64,000 bases of DNA from Nematostella vectensis (taxonomy: Eukaryota > Cnidaria > Anthozoa > Actiniaria > Edwardsiidae). The notes under the pieces are model-generated. The model had not been told where the DNA came from and ran no database searches. It saw only the letters and a list, made by a program, of their open reading frames with translations. Shown in pieces: positions 23,101 to 33,630 of the stretch (positions are counted from its first letter, which is position 1; the number at the start of each line of letters is the position of its first letter). Location of the stretch: contig NC_064039.1 of assembly GCF_932526225.1 (NCBI RefSeq), positions 10,372,139 through 10,436,138 of the forward strand, in the 5' to 3' direction. Made by a program: the position numbers and the translations under genes.

Positions 23101-24195
23101 TTAGCCCGAAGCTATTTCTGGTGGCCTGGCCTGGACGCGGATATTGAGCAAAAGGTGAAAGATTGCACAAGCTGCCAAAGTAATGCTAAGGCACCTTCTA
23201 CTGCACCCCTACATCCGTGGGAGTGGCCGTCTAGACCTTGGTCCCGCATACATATTGACTATGCAGGACCTTTCGAAGGACACATGTTCCTGGTGATCGG
23301 TGATGCCTATAGTAAGTGGATCGAGGTATTCAAGACAAACTCCAGTACTGCTGCAGTAACCATCCAGAAGTTAAGAGAATGCTTCTCAGTACATGGACTG
23401 CCTGATATCATTGTATCTGATAATGCAACTGCCTTCATAGGTGAAGAATTTGCCCTTTTTATGTCTGAGAATGGCATAAAACACATCACTTCAGCACCTA
23501 AACACCCAGCATCCAATGGATTTGCTGAAAGATATGTTCGCACTTTCAAGGAAACAATGAAGAAGATGGGAGGGGAAAAGGAAAACTTAGACACGAAGTT
23601 AAGCAGATTTCTACTAAGCTATCGTACCACACCTCATGCAACCACTGGTAAAACACCTGGTGAGCTATTAATGAACCGGAAGCTGAAGACGCGCTTGGAC
23701 CTGGTCAACCCCCTTAGTCAGGACACAATTCGCACTCGTGTAGAAGATAAACAGCTCGCACAGAAGAAACAACACGACAATCTAGTGCCACTCAGAGAAT
23801 TTCAAGTGAATGACCCAGTATTTGTCAAGAATTTTTCATATGGTCCAAAGTGGTTATGTGGAACAATTATTCAACAGTCAGGACCGGTTTCGTATGTCGT
23901 TCAACTCAGTTCAGGTGGAGTGTTTCGACGACATGTTGACCATCTTCGCCTGAGGACAAGCACACCCACAGTCGCCAATGATCTTCAGAGTTCAACAGAA
24001 TTGGCCCAAGTTCCAATGCAAACAACTGTACCCAAGCAGATTCCAGAGGAATTTAAGGAACCTGAGATCACAGTTCCAGAACCTTCATTGGAACCGAAGA
24101 AGACAGAGCTTCCAGCTTCTGAACCTGCAAGTACTCTGCGAAGAAGTACTCGACTCAAAACCACACCTACTCACCTCAAAGACTATGTATGTTAA
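20173..24195 (+). CDS. Gag-pol polyprotein of the Ty3/gypsy element
   Basis: This is one uninterrupted frame of 1340 residues from MATYGKIDEF. The frame stays open upstream to 20116 inside the LTR, so the first ATG after the LTR is preferred. Order of parts: Gag (about 1-200); two CCHC zinc knuckles (about 209-240, CYRCGKNHHPSKC and CHYCKKKGHIVAKC); aspartic protease with DTGA (about 311); reverse transcriptase (about 480-690) with KLDLSQAY and an IDDIL active site in place of the more common YVDD; RNase H (about 740-860, CDASPYG); integrase with an HHCC zinc domain (about 965-1005) and the DDE triad in HIDYAG, SDNATAF and NGFAERY (about 1026-1119). The RT-RNaseH-integrase order marks Ty3/gypsy. 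There is no frameshift between gag and pol. The short tail beyond the integrase is Pro/Glu-rich with no envelope-like frame. Confidence 0.95.
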   Translation: MATYGKIDEFDRDSDSWEQYIERLNFYFEANGVTTSDDDLKIRRAILLSSVGKKTYKLMSDLLAPAKPGEKSYADLCTLVKSHFNPKPSESVQRHKFNNRFRLSGENVSDFVAALRNMAEYCNFGGSLENMLRDRLVSGINNERIQRRLLSEENLTFKKAYDIASSMETTAQHMAELQSAPSTLSSTSASVKKVSSSPLSRSKSENKECYRCGKNHHPSKCRFKEATCHYCKKKGHIVAKCLKKAKKSSETTKPNSNHHPKQGKPAIHVLDTDKEIEDEDIYPLFAVSQGNRQNPYVVDVELNGLKVQMELDTGASLSVIGEDIFDQLKNIEGSSLNLQDTKLTLKTYTGETIPVLGKLVVEVKYKDFFEHLPVIVVQGKVPSLFGRDWLQHVKLSWPEIFLVQVVSPDVSDLLKKHENLFKEGLGTIQGVKAKIYVDPQAKPKYFKPRTVEYARRQKVERELDRLLEEGTIRPVQFSEWATPIVPIVKSDESIRICGDFKVTLNQVSKLDNYPIPKTEDLLAQLGGGVQFTKLDLSQAYQQLELDEESKKYTTITTHKGLFEYNRLCYGIASAPGIFQRTMENLLQGIPNVVVRIDDILIAGKTSADHLKSLTEVLSRLDKAGVRLKRSKCIFQAPEVTYLGHRIDKDGIHPLDEKIKAIQESPRPSNLKELQAFLGMLNYYACYIPNITTILSPLHQLLVKDTPWNWSEAHEKSWNQAKSTLHSSQLLVHYSLERELTLACDASPYGLGCVISHVMDDGTERPISYASRTLSPAEKNYSQLDKEAAAIMFGVRKFHSYLYGRSFTIYTDHKPLLGLLQSTKQIPTSASPRILRWAVFLSGYSYTLVYREGQKNGNADGLSRLPLPNETRNVPVPGDIMFVMNHLEVNTPVKVKDIERWTSKDPILSAVRHQVMSGWPNSNDRIEFKPYSDRKHQLSCQDGCLLWGSRVVIPPQGRVKLLQELHDGHPGMVRMKMLARSYFWWPGLDADIEQKVKDCTSCQSNAKAPSTAPLHPWEWPSRPWSRIHIDYAGPFEGHMFLVIGDAYSKWIEVFKTNSSTAAVTIQKLRECFSVHGLPDIIVSDNATAFIGEEFALFMSENGIKHITSAPKHPASNGFAERYVRTFKETMKKMGGEKENLDTKLSRFLLSYRTTPHATTGKTPGELLMNRKLKTRLDLVNPLSQDTIRTRVEDKQLAQKKQHDNLVPLREFQVNDPVFVKNFSYGPKWLCGTIIQQSGPVSYVVQLSSGGVFRRHVDHLRLRTSTPTVANDLQSSTELAQVPMQTTVPKQIPEEFKEPEITVPEPSLEPKKTELPASEPASTLRRSTRLKTTPTHLKDYVC

Positions 24196-24391
24196 TTTTA
24201 AGCAGCATATCACACACTGTGTACATTTTTCCGGATCTGATGGATTGACAACTTGTCAAGAACTTGTCAAGAACTTGTCATGGACATTGTTGTTGTTTTT
24301 TACTTATTGACATGTTGTGTGTATAAATTTGATAGTTTTACTGGCCTCAGCAAGCAAGTATCGTTTAGTTGTAAACTTGGGTGGGGCAGTA

Positions 24392-24514
24392 TGTAATGTT
24401 TGGGATTCCTGTTTGTATGACCGCAAGGTTTTCTGGGTTACAGCAATAAACAACGAGAGTCCGCCATTACTGTTTATTCGTTTTGATCCTAAGGTTTTTC
24501 TCAAATACATTACA
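24392..24514 (+). repeat. 3' LTR
   Basis: Same 123-bp sequence as the 5' LTR, followed by the AAAT target duplication. Confidence 0.95.
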
Positions 24515-24755
24515 AAATCTACGAGGCTGGCACCAGGACGCTGATTCGCGCACGTTCAATTTAGTGTTCCTGCTGATTTCCGGCGTCGATTCCAAAAGAG
24601 GACGTGAGAAAGCATAGGAAATGCCGCCCTGAACATGACACGACTCGGGAAGAAATACTTGATCTCGTGGATCTAAATCATCCTACTATCGCACTTTTGG
24701 CCCCTTTTCCACCTAGCTGAACTATTACTAACTTAATTTCCTTTGATGTCATGCT

Positions 24756-27700
24756 TTATAAGACAGCAATGGATTTCCGTCTGAACGATGGTGTCCTCCT
24801 TATAATGCTGTCTTTCATTTTTAACAAAGACATCGAATTGTTTCCTTTTTCTTTCTCCTTCTCGATCTTATCCCGCTTGATAAATCTCTTGATTGAGCTG
24901 TGCAAGATACGAGATACATCCGTAAAGCCATTACTCTCTGATACTGAAATTTCAAAGAAAGTAGCCTCGAGTTCCTGCGCTAAGTCGCTTCCCTCGGTTT
25001 CTTGCACTATGCGAAAATGTTCCAAGTCTTTCTTGGTCCCCACCAATGTGAGTGTCATGGCGTCCGAGCTTTTTCTTTCTTTGATGTACGTTCCTATCCG
25101 AGACGCCTCGTCAAAGCTGTGCCGACTCGTGATCGAGTACAAAACAACGAAGACCTCGCCTATTTCTAGACACCGCTCGAGTTTTGCAGGCGAGTTCTAA
25201 AAAAGAAAGTAACTGTTATTGCAACAAGAGGAGAGATATACGCAGGTATAACCGTACACGATGTACATGTACGCAGATACATAAAGGCAGATTTACATAA
25301 ACGCACATATAACACGCAGATATATAACGCTCGATATACATATACGCTGATACACATATGTACGGAGTTCTAAGGAATTCACATTTGAAATGCTAATGCA
25401 CATTTATAAGCACATACTGGAGCTTATGCACACTATAATGTTACGCCGGCAAGGCGGTGGGGGTTTGAACATTTAAACTTGTCGGTAGGTAGGAATTTTG
25501 ACGTTCGTGTTTTCTCGAAATTTGTCCCCAAAACTTGGCCCTGGGGTGGAGAATTTGATTGAAAAACATCTAAAAAATGTCAAATTCCACCGCCACCCCC
25601 CCTAGCTTGACATTGATAGGTGCATTAGGAACACATTATGAATACCTGTGGTAAAGGGCCCCATACGCTGACATGCTAGCACACTGGGCAACCTGTGGTG
25701 AGAGGTCCCATACGTTGACACGCCAACACACTTGGCCACCTGTGGTGAGAGGCCCCATACGCTGACACACCAACACACTGGGTCACCTGTGGTGAGAGGC
25801 CCCATACGCTGACATGCTAACACACTTGGCCACCTGTGGTGAGAGGCCCCCATATGCTGACACGCCAACACACTGGGCCACCTGTGGTGAGAGGCCTCAT
25901 ACGCTGACACACCAACACACTGGGTCACCTGTGGTGAGAGGCCCCATACACTGACACGCCAACACACTTGGCCACCTGTGGTGAGAGGCCCCATACGCTG
26001 ACACGCCAACACACTTGGCCACCTGTGGTGAGAGGCCCCATACGCTGACACACCAACACACTGGGTCACCTGTGGTGAGAGGCCCCATACGTTGACACAC
26101 TAACACACTGGGCCACCTGTGGTGAGAGGCCCCATACGCTGACATGCTAACACACTGGGCCACCTGTGGTGAGAGGCCCCATACGCTGACACACCAACAC
26201 ACTGGGTCACCTGTGGAGAGAGGCTCTGTACGCTGACACGTTAACACACTGGGCCACCTGTGGTAAAGGGCCCCATACGCTGACACGTTAACACACTAGG
26301 CCACCTGTGATGAGAGGCCACATAAGCTAAAACGCTGACACACTGGGCCATACACCTGTGATTTCCCTATCGTCTTTAAGGCGCGCGCATATTGTACAGG
26401 CACTCACCCTTGTACCATGGTCTGCACGCTCGATAGTGACTACCATATAAGACGCGAGTACCTATATGGGTCTGCACACGTTATAGAGGTATCGGACAAG
26501 CCCCGCGCATATTGTACAAAAGAGGTGCACACTAGTACCAAGCGGCACTTACCTCTCCCGCGATGTCTATGAGCCCTATATAGTGGCTATAATGGTATCA
26601 TACAAGCCTCGCGCATATTGTATACAAGGCAGTTACCCTTAAGTACCACTCACCTCTCCCGCGGTGTCTGTCAGCTCTATGGCCACTACCTCCCCGGCGA
26701 CCTCCGCATCTTGACGATACGTCGACTCTGAGAGGAAAGAAATGTCTCAACGTCATTGTCAGCATTCTCGAAGAACTTGAATTCCGTGTGCATGTGAGTC
26801 AAGTGCACCTAGTCGACCGTAGATCAAGGCTTCTGCGCGATGTTGCTGCAGGCGCCGTACACAGGGGGATGGCCAAGGTGTGCGCACCCCCCCCCCCTCC
26901 AAAAAAAAAACAAGTAATTGGATGATTGTCAAAAACTATCCTTGTTCCATATGATACCTATGACTGCGCACCCGCCTTTCAGCAAATTCTGGGTGCGCAA
27001 CAGTGATACGTAAAAACGTAATATTCCTTCAGAGACCAATACATTTCACCATGCTTATACCATTTCCCATTCTCCCTTATCTAAGAACACCTAAATCAGC
27101 CAATTTATTGTTTTCTAGCCAAGCAATTTATTTCTTAAAGAGGGACCGCTGGGCCTTAATATGGTAGATGTGATCGATTTGAAGGGGCTCGATTGCCCGT
27201 TAGACATGGGGGCTACCCTCGGGGTCATACCCCCTTAAAGCCGCATTGTAACCAGTTTACTTCCGGTCGATTACGTAACAATCTCTGATGATTTTTAACG
27301 GAAAACACGAAAAATATTTCAAAATATAGAAAGCAGTGTTTCTATTGGAAGTTTCTTTGAGGATGTGACTGCTAATTTAGAGCGGATGGCCTGTTAAATA
27401 TTTCGGATTCGAAGAGATTCTTTTGTCTTTTAACGGTTGAGGTTTCTGTCGGACCTCCAGAAGTATAAACTAGTGACAATGCGGCTTTAACGTCTCTTGC
27501 CACACCGGCTCCGAAGGGCGGTCTAACCCCTTAACCTGAAAAGGCACGTTAGGCAAGCTTGTTGCCCAAAGATTCATACATTAATTGTAGATCATAATTG
27601 CGTAATTATAGCGCAGACTGATTCTACTTCTGGGTTGGTGGCCAGACTGCTTTATCATATTGCTACGGTGCTACGCGCTGTCATTGGTTGACTAACGTAC

Positions 27701-29676
27701 TACGCGCGCTCTTATTGGTTCACTAGCGTACTGCGCGCGCTCTCATTGGTTGATTAGCTTACTACTCGCGGTTTTCATTGGTTGACTACCGGGCCGTACA
27801 ACGGCAACACTCCACACGATGAAAATTTTTCAAAACACTGTATAATAAATATCTATTTCCCTGGTTTCTTTTGATGGTACAAAAATTAAGGATACGCGAC
27901 TTTTTCCACCGTTTTATGGTCTACGAGTTTAAGCTATAGAACAATGTAGAAAACCTAGGGCCAATTAGCTCCCTAGGCTCCTGTGCAGCCGTCCTTAGTG
28001 TCAGTCTAAAATTCCTCTCCCCGGAGGAGGGAGGGAAAGAGAAATTTCTTACTGACACTTAGAGCGGCTGCAGACTATAAGTTCTCGTACCGTACGCGCG
28101 GGTGCTCTTTCAATAGGTTTTTCTTATAAAAACAACTCTCTATAAAAACGTCCAGCCTGGGATTTCGCACAATTCTAAGACCATGCATATTTATATACAT
28201 GTAATTAATGTAAGAACATAGGTCAGAACATTTACAGCCTTAGAATGCTCCAAAAACGGTCCAGCCTCAACTGAAAATTATGAGTTCTTATAATTAAAAG
28301 AGAAGAATACACTATAATACTAAACACACACACACATAGGTCTCGCCCGATTTTTGTGTCATCCCTGAGGGCGCAGACCTCTAACTTTCTTATCTAGAGC
28401 CTTCGAAGTGGGGATATCACAGACTTTTGACCACTGTAGTATGCTACGAATTCTACGTCACTGCCAGATTATTATCTAACCTCTGTCGAAAAACCAACGT
28501 TTGTTGATAAACAAGGTAAAGCCGCTCGAATAATAAAAAAAAGTACGTGACAGCACTACCCATGCGATAGCCATGCCTTCGGGTTGCTTTTTAGACAATC
28601 CAAGTTTTAATTAGATGTTTGCGTATGATGAGGAAGACTTGGCTATTATTCCTAGGGACTCACCAAGTGTGTCGTCATATTCGCCAATAAATCTCTTGGT
28701 CAGAAACCTCACAGTCAGCGCTACAATGACAGAAAAATATTAGACAAATAGCAGCTATTTGTAACACTATTAATGGCTTCAATCTCGTTGAACCCAAGGT
28801 TATAGAACGCATTTCTCAGGGGTAGTTTGCGCATGGAAGCTTGAGGGTCGGGAGTGATTAGCGCAAACCTTACATAGAGAAAAAGTTGCCTTTGAGTTGA
28901 AGAATACGACTGGAATGCAGTCATCTTGGATTAACATTGCCGATGGAGAACTCTAGGCTGGCGCTTCGGATTGTTTGCATATCACAGTGTGACAATAAAA
29001 GAATAAGATCTGCTATCAAATTTCCCCCCCCCCCACAACTTTTAAAGCAAATCAAAGGAAAAATAAAATGCTTGGTGTGTGTGTGTGTGTTTTTTTAACC
29101 GGCGCCACTTGTTAAGTTTTGAATACCCTATGCTTGATTAATTCGGAGTTTTCTATTTGTATGCCAGTTTCCCTATAACTGCAACAAAATGACATCAAAA
29201 TTATCGTGTACAAAGACAGGACAACGATGTGCATTGTGAAAAATGTCATAATACAACGGAATAAAAATCTTGTCAAATCTTGTCTTGTTCAACACTACGA
29301 GCTTTGCACTTAAACAAATATCAAATCGGCGTGTACTGGCCACCTTGTTTCAAGAAATTTGAAACAACAGAAATGTGTTAAATTGTCGCTTGCAGCTTAA
29401 AATACTTAATAGATTAGTGAATAATTACACGGTCAAGGCTTAACGCATAGAACTGGCCATTTTTCATGGCTAATTTATTGAAACCCTGGAAATGCGAATT
29501 TGAACAGCCCCGCGCTGTGGACTACAAGGTACACATTACAGCTGAATATTACTCTACAGACCTGATTTTCCGACTCCATCTTCTCCAATGATCACCACTT
29601 TGACTATTCTTCCCTGATGCGATGACGCTTTGCTCCGGTTCTTCTTTAACGTGTTGTTATTGTCTTTTCGTTTCAT
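24756..29676 (-). CDS. RERG/RASL-like small GTPase, paralogue 2
   Basis: Exons 29676-29562, 28720-28664, 26727-26654 and 25196-24756 join in frame to about 228 residues. Motifs: basic N-terminus then P-loop GEDGVGKS; ALTVRFLTKRFIGEYDDTLE; switch II DTAGE; and TKKD in place of the canonical NKxD, so the asparagine that selects guanine is threonine. EISVSE follows, then a basic, CAAX-less tail (KMKDSIIRRTPSFRRKS). Exon 2 is 57 nt in both paralogues and all phases agree with paralogue 1, so a gene duplication is clear. RERG/RASL12-type proteins are Ras-superfamily members usually lacking lipidation. The T-for-N change may weaken nucleotide specificity (inference). Intron 3 contains a 47-bp satellite and decayed copies of the exon 3 donor region; intron 2 contains several MITEs. 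Confidence 0.85.
25640..26345 (-). repeat. 47-bp tandem array in GTPase-2 intron 3
   Basis: About 15 units of a 47-bp repeat (CACCTGTGGTGAGAGGCCCC start) fill the middle of the intron. Because 47 is not a multiple of 3, long minus-strand frames cycle through all three readings of the unit; they are not genes. Each unit contains CAGGTG or CACCTG, an E-box and also an MAG|GTG donor-like string on the minus strand. Confidence 0.95.
26390..26653 (-). repeat. Decayed tandem copies of GTPase-2 exon 3 end and donor
   Basis: Right after the exon 3 donor (GACACCGCGGGAGAG|GTGAGT, 26654/26653) a second, diverged copy reads GACATCGCGGGAGAG|GTAAGT near 26565-26545. Each is followed by a matching TACAATATGCGCG-GGCTTG block. 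Further, more degenerate copies continue to about 26390. The unit is about 107 bp and includes roughly 40 nt of exon plus the donor. Confidence 0.7.
27235..27490. mobile_element. MITE family A, copy 2
   Basis: Same family as 4235-4488, with matching termini and interior and a few per cent differences by eye. It lies in GTPase-2 intron 2 and is bounded by TTAA. Confidence 0.75.
27655..27790. repeat. About 36-bp tandem repeat with ATTGGTTGACTA cores
   Basis: Four imperfect units each contain a CGCGC-type block followed by (C/T)ATTGGTT, the inverted CCAAT box. It is intronic, so a regulatory role is speculative. Confidence 0.6.
27983..28075. mobile_element. Small palindromic element (about 90 bp)
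   Basis: Inverted ends CAGCCGTCCTTAGTGTCAGT and ACTGACACTTAGAGCGGCTG bound a short interior with CTCCCC/GGAGG symmetry, suggesting a foldback MITE. Confidence 0.45.
28113..28300. repeat. Dispersed repeat family B, copy 1
   Basis: The family is defined by a TTATAAGAACGTCCAGCCTG-like start and an interior TTTAAGAACATGC-type block. Related copies occur at about 31085-31740 and 38493-38565. No coding capacity is seen. Confidence 0.5.
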
Positions 29677-30865
29677 GGCTACTAGCGGAAGCAAAGCGCA
29701 GTTGGGTATGGTTCAGCCGAGAACAGACGTCCTCCAAGCATTCTGCAACCGGAATAACCCCTAGAGCCCCTAATTCGTCTTGATTTCCTAAGCTCTCATT
29801 AGAGTCTTATCAAGAGCAACCGTTGGATCAGTTATTAGGTCTGCCAGCTCGCCGAGGACCTCAACCCAGCTCTTTGTAGACATATCATCGATTTAATAAC
29901 TGCTCTAATTCACCCCTGATTGGTTGTTGTTGACCCTGAATATTGGACTTATTGTTTTCAGGCTGCGGGTATTTTGTAATAGCGTAGTAAGGCGTCTTTT
30001 TTAGTTCAATGTTGCCCGAGAGGACTGTATAAAAATAGCACACGATTGAGTGACTGATGAAACAAAGCAGCACAAAATCCGACCAAGTTCTCGCTGTTGG
30101 CGCTCATCCGATTATAACTTGCTATTCCAGAACACTCTATTAGCAATAAGGTTGGCTATTTTTACGCTTAGGGTAGAACAAGGCGGAAAACCTTATCGCA
30201 AATTAAAACCCTTCAAGAAATGATTTGGACTAGATTGACCAAGATTTCTATTCAAACGACCGCAAATATCGATTTTTGATGGACAATATTGTTGAATTGA
30301 TGATTACCATTCTAGCGATGAAGGACATACGATAGCGAAGAGCAGAGGACGAGAGTATTCCCTTATTCCAATGACGTTGGTAATTAGCTCTCGCGCTTTA
30401 ATCTTAGGATTACACGCAATAGTCGGAAAACCGAGAATAACTTTAAAGATTTTGGTGAAAGACGTATGTAAAATGCGCCAATCTAGACTTATCAATTTAC
30501 ACGCTTCTTTTTTGCGAGTCCTGTGCGTCTGAAAATAAAACTTACTTACAATCTATTTGCGATCGACATGGCATATGGCCTGACGTCCAAAGCCTCAAAT
30601 CTTGATTTTTGGGGTTTTATTTCAAGTAAGTATTCAGGGAATTGAAAGGCGTGGGAGTGAAGAGAGTGCTATCTCCCCCGCCCACCACTAGGCTATCACA
30701 CCCTGCCATCCGCCATTTTGTCATCCTTGCAAAAGTGTGGAGACAGCATCTAGTTTCATCGAATGTTCTGGAGAGCTGTTGTGATTTATTGATTGAATTT
30801 GGTAAATGAAGGATATATTTGTTTAAATTTCTTTGCAAACTTGTCTTACCAACATGAGACGAAAT

Positions 30866-30977
30866 ACCCTGGGTATACCAAAGGCTCCGAGCTTCGCGGC
30901 GACAACGATTTGAGCGAAGCGAACGTATCGCTCAAATCCTTGTCGCCGCAAAGCTCGGAGCCTGGTACCCAGGGTAG
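30866..30977. mobile_element. Perfectly folding hairpin MITE, TACCCTGGGTA ends
   Basis: The ends TACCCTGGGTA/TACCCAGGGTA and long inner arms (GCTCCGAGCTTCGCGGCGAC, with its complement starting GTCGCCGCAAAGCTCGGAGC) make the whole 110 bp one near-perfect stem. It is bounded by TA. Confidence 0.65.
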
Positions 30978-31084
30978 AGGAAACACTAATAACAAAGGTG
31001 TGGCTGACCATGACACTTTAACAGAGAGATTTCCCTTTTTCTCGCCGACATTATTATAATTACGTGCTCCTAAGGAGCATACAC

Positions 31085-31740
31085 TTATTTTAATACATAA
31101 GAACCTTTTTTTATAAGAACGTCCAGCCTGAGTTTTCACCCAATTGTAAGAACATGCCGATACACTCAGATATTAGCAAACTTTTACTTTGTTGGTCTGC
31201 GTTCTAAAATTCAAAATCAAATTGTTTACATAATAATAACAACCTTAGATATTATTGTTATTGATCATTTGTGTAATTCTCTACCTAATAATATAATGGG
31301 TATTGTATCTTTTTATACAATGACACTCGTAAATCACGCGCTCTGATTGGTCAATGGTCCATGTATTATTAGATGACACACGCACGCTTGGGGTCAGCAA
31401 AACTTGATTGTAACGTAAGAAAACATTTCCATTGCTGTATGAAACAAATAGATCTCATTTTTCTGGTTCGTCTGTCCTTATACATATGCACAGAAGATGT
31501 CACAGCGACTGCGTCTCGTTGCGCACTTATTCGTTCATTACTCACTGTGACGTCATCTGTGCAAATGTTAGAGGATACACATACGCACTCAAAAATAAGA
31601 TCTATTTGTTAAATACATAACATATAAGTAAAAAATTAAAATTTATCTTTAAAAACACTTCCAGCCTTAAAATGACTACAAAAAAGTACGGCCCAGGCTC
31701 AAATTTAAGAAGACGTTCCTACAAAAAGGATTTTACTCGA
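31085..31740. repeat. Dispersed repeat family B, copy 2
   Basis: It starts with a TTATAAGAACGTCCAGCCTG motif near 31110. A related inverted end (GCCCAGGCTC...AAGAAGACGTTCCTA) lies near 31690-31725, so it may be a TIR element with an A+T-rich interior. Confidence 0.4.
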
Positions 31741-32536
31741 GTTTGACGCATTTTAAAAAGGCCAAGGCCACCTCTATCGGACCTGCGGTCAGCCCCGCCC
31801 ACAACGCCTTGGTGACCAGGCAATCAGACACTTCTCGGTTACTCGCGTTGGTTTCGAGAGCACAAGAATTCGATTCGGGAAAGTAAGGTTGATAAAAGGA
31901 GGTAAGCAAGAGTCCTTATAAGGTTAGGGTCGCTGGGCGGACAGCCAGTTCATCCGATTTGCGTGACGCGTGGTTTTGTAGGCTGTGAAAACCCCATGCA
32001 TGTGAATTAAATCCGTTTGAATCATGCTGAAATTCAATCCGTCCTACAATAAAATCGACTCGATTATATTTCTATGATATCAAACAATGCTGGGTAAGTT
32101 ATATTTTTCAAAATGATGGGAGCTCTAAACATTCAAAACAAAAGCAAAACAACAGTGTCACGCAAGTCGGATTTACGGACTTTAAAAGCGCGCAGGGCAT
32201 ACCGCAAATGCTCTCGAGTCCAATCTCGCTGTTAACTGCCTTGGTAATATAAAACGCTGCAACGTAACGCACGCTAGGACGTTATCCTAAAAGGTTACTC
32301 TATCAAAAACCCGTGTGTCGCAACCCCAAGTAGCACATGGTTTACGTATAGATAACTGAATCTTGCTCTCTTTAAAACTTTTTTAATTTGGACGATAAAC
32401 GCAAAAAATAAATACATAATAAATACAAAGATATTGTATGTAAAACAAGATTGTGTCCTGGTATAGTACCAACTCTTCTACCAAGTGTGTTAAACACACA
32501 TATTTATCTATAGCTCTGTGGAGTCCAAGTACTTTA

Positions 32537-33369
32537 AGGCCTAGATTAAACGGCGTGCCAGAGTCGCACCGTTCTGGTTCGGTAGAGGTTCGTCGAACTT
32601 TTTGTTTGTTAACTCCCATGGGTATGGAGTGTAACAATATAGTCATTAGGCACAAAATACATGCTGCTTTGTCTTACGACGCTAAAATGGAGGACAAAAC
32701 ACGAAGACTAGAAATCACTAGAAAAGCCTTCTTGGTCAGAGCAATATGGTCTAATAGGAATAAGTTTATTACATGGCGTAATAGATTGGATAAAGAAAAG
32801 GCGACGACTCCTGCTGCGTCTTCTGTTTTTTTTTTTTTAATTACAAGACGGCATTTCGCATGAAATGCACATATTTTGTGTCCCCGAAACAAGAGCTGCA
32901 CATCTGTACCCGACCCGTCGAGTCCTCAGGTAATGGTTTCCGAAACCCCGCCATTTTCACAATTGCCTGAAAAGTGCGAGGCAAGGGGGCTACATACGGG
33001 GTCTCAGGCTACATACGGGGTCTCAGGAGTTATTGTCGATTTGGCGCATGCGCGAAGAACGGGGGAGTCAATAATATTCTGCACGGGTAGCTCCTTTTTT
33101 TACTTTTGTTCAACCAAAACGATTCGCATTGATCATAAACTAATCTACTTAATGTAATCGTTATGACTGGTGCGACCTTGGAGCACCGTTTCATTCCTCG
33201 CCGTACCAAAGTCGCATTATCCGACTAGCCCACTTGCGTCAGAAAGTTGGTGCGACCTCCTCATTAATTCCTCGTGCGCAATAAACGTCGCGCTAACATC
33301 GCATTATCTTTCGAACTTTTCTAGAGCCGCACGATAATGCGACCCTGGCACGCCGTTTAATCTAGGCCT
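32537..33369. mobile_element. TIR element of about 830 bp
   Basis: About 33-bp terminal inverted repeats (AGGCCTAGATTAAACGGCGT at the left; its complement ends the element at 33369) bound a segment without a convincing transposase. Internal GTGCGACC/GGTCGCA motifs recur in both ends. The superfamily cannot be assigned. Confidence 0.55.
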
Positions 33370-33630
33370 AAGCTTGTGTTTCAACGAATTTTTGCGACTT
33401 TATAGATTAGCGTTTACAGGCCTCAGGAAGGATAGGAATAGCTCTCAAGTGTAACAGCCGGATAATCAATAAGGCGTATGTTGAAACCAATTTTGTGATT
33501 GCCTACTCTTAGATAGGACAAGGTAAGCCCTTGAGTGAAAGAGCCGGGTGTTCGCCTATGTTTTTACTAGTTTCTCTGATTTCCTAGTGACAGGCCAAGG
33601 ATAATCCTTTAGTTAAAGAGCGTGATTGCT

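Larger units (their letters stand above)
20025..24514 (+). mobile_element. Ty3/gypsy-type LTR retrotransposon, complete and young
   Basis: Two 123-bp LTRs (20025-20147 and 24392-24514) begin TGTAATG and end CATTACA, and I find them identical by eye. The element is flanked by AAAT on both sides (20021-20024, 24515-24518), a 4-bp target duplication. A single gag-pol frame fills the interior. A purine-rich stretch precedes the 3' LTR, and a TGGCGACGAGG motif follows the 5' LTR where the primer site is expected. The LTR contains AATAAA. Identical LTRs imply a very recent insertion. It lies between the two convergent GTPase genes. Confidence 0.95.
29677..32536. other. Intergenic stretch upstream of GTPase-2
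   Basis: I support no gene here. It includes the likely 5' leader/promoter of GTPase-2 just above 29676, a hairpin element near 30.9 kb and a dispersed repeat from about 31.1 kb. ORFs in this stretch are short and show no recognisable domain. Confidence 0.5.

Noticed and set aside
25602-26286. Long minus-strand frames with repeated Trp/His-rich peptides
   Set aside because: The 47-bp period is not a multiple of 3, so the frame cycles through all readings of the satellite; there is no start context or splice support, and it lies in the GTPase-2 intron.
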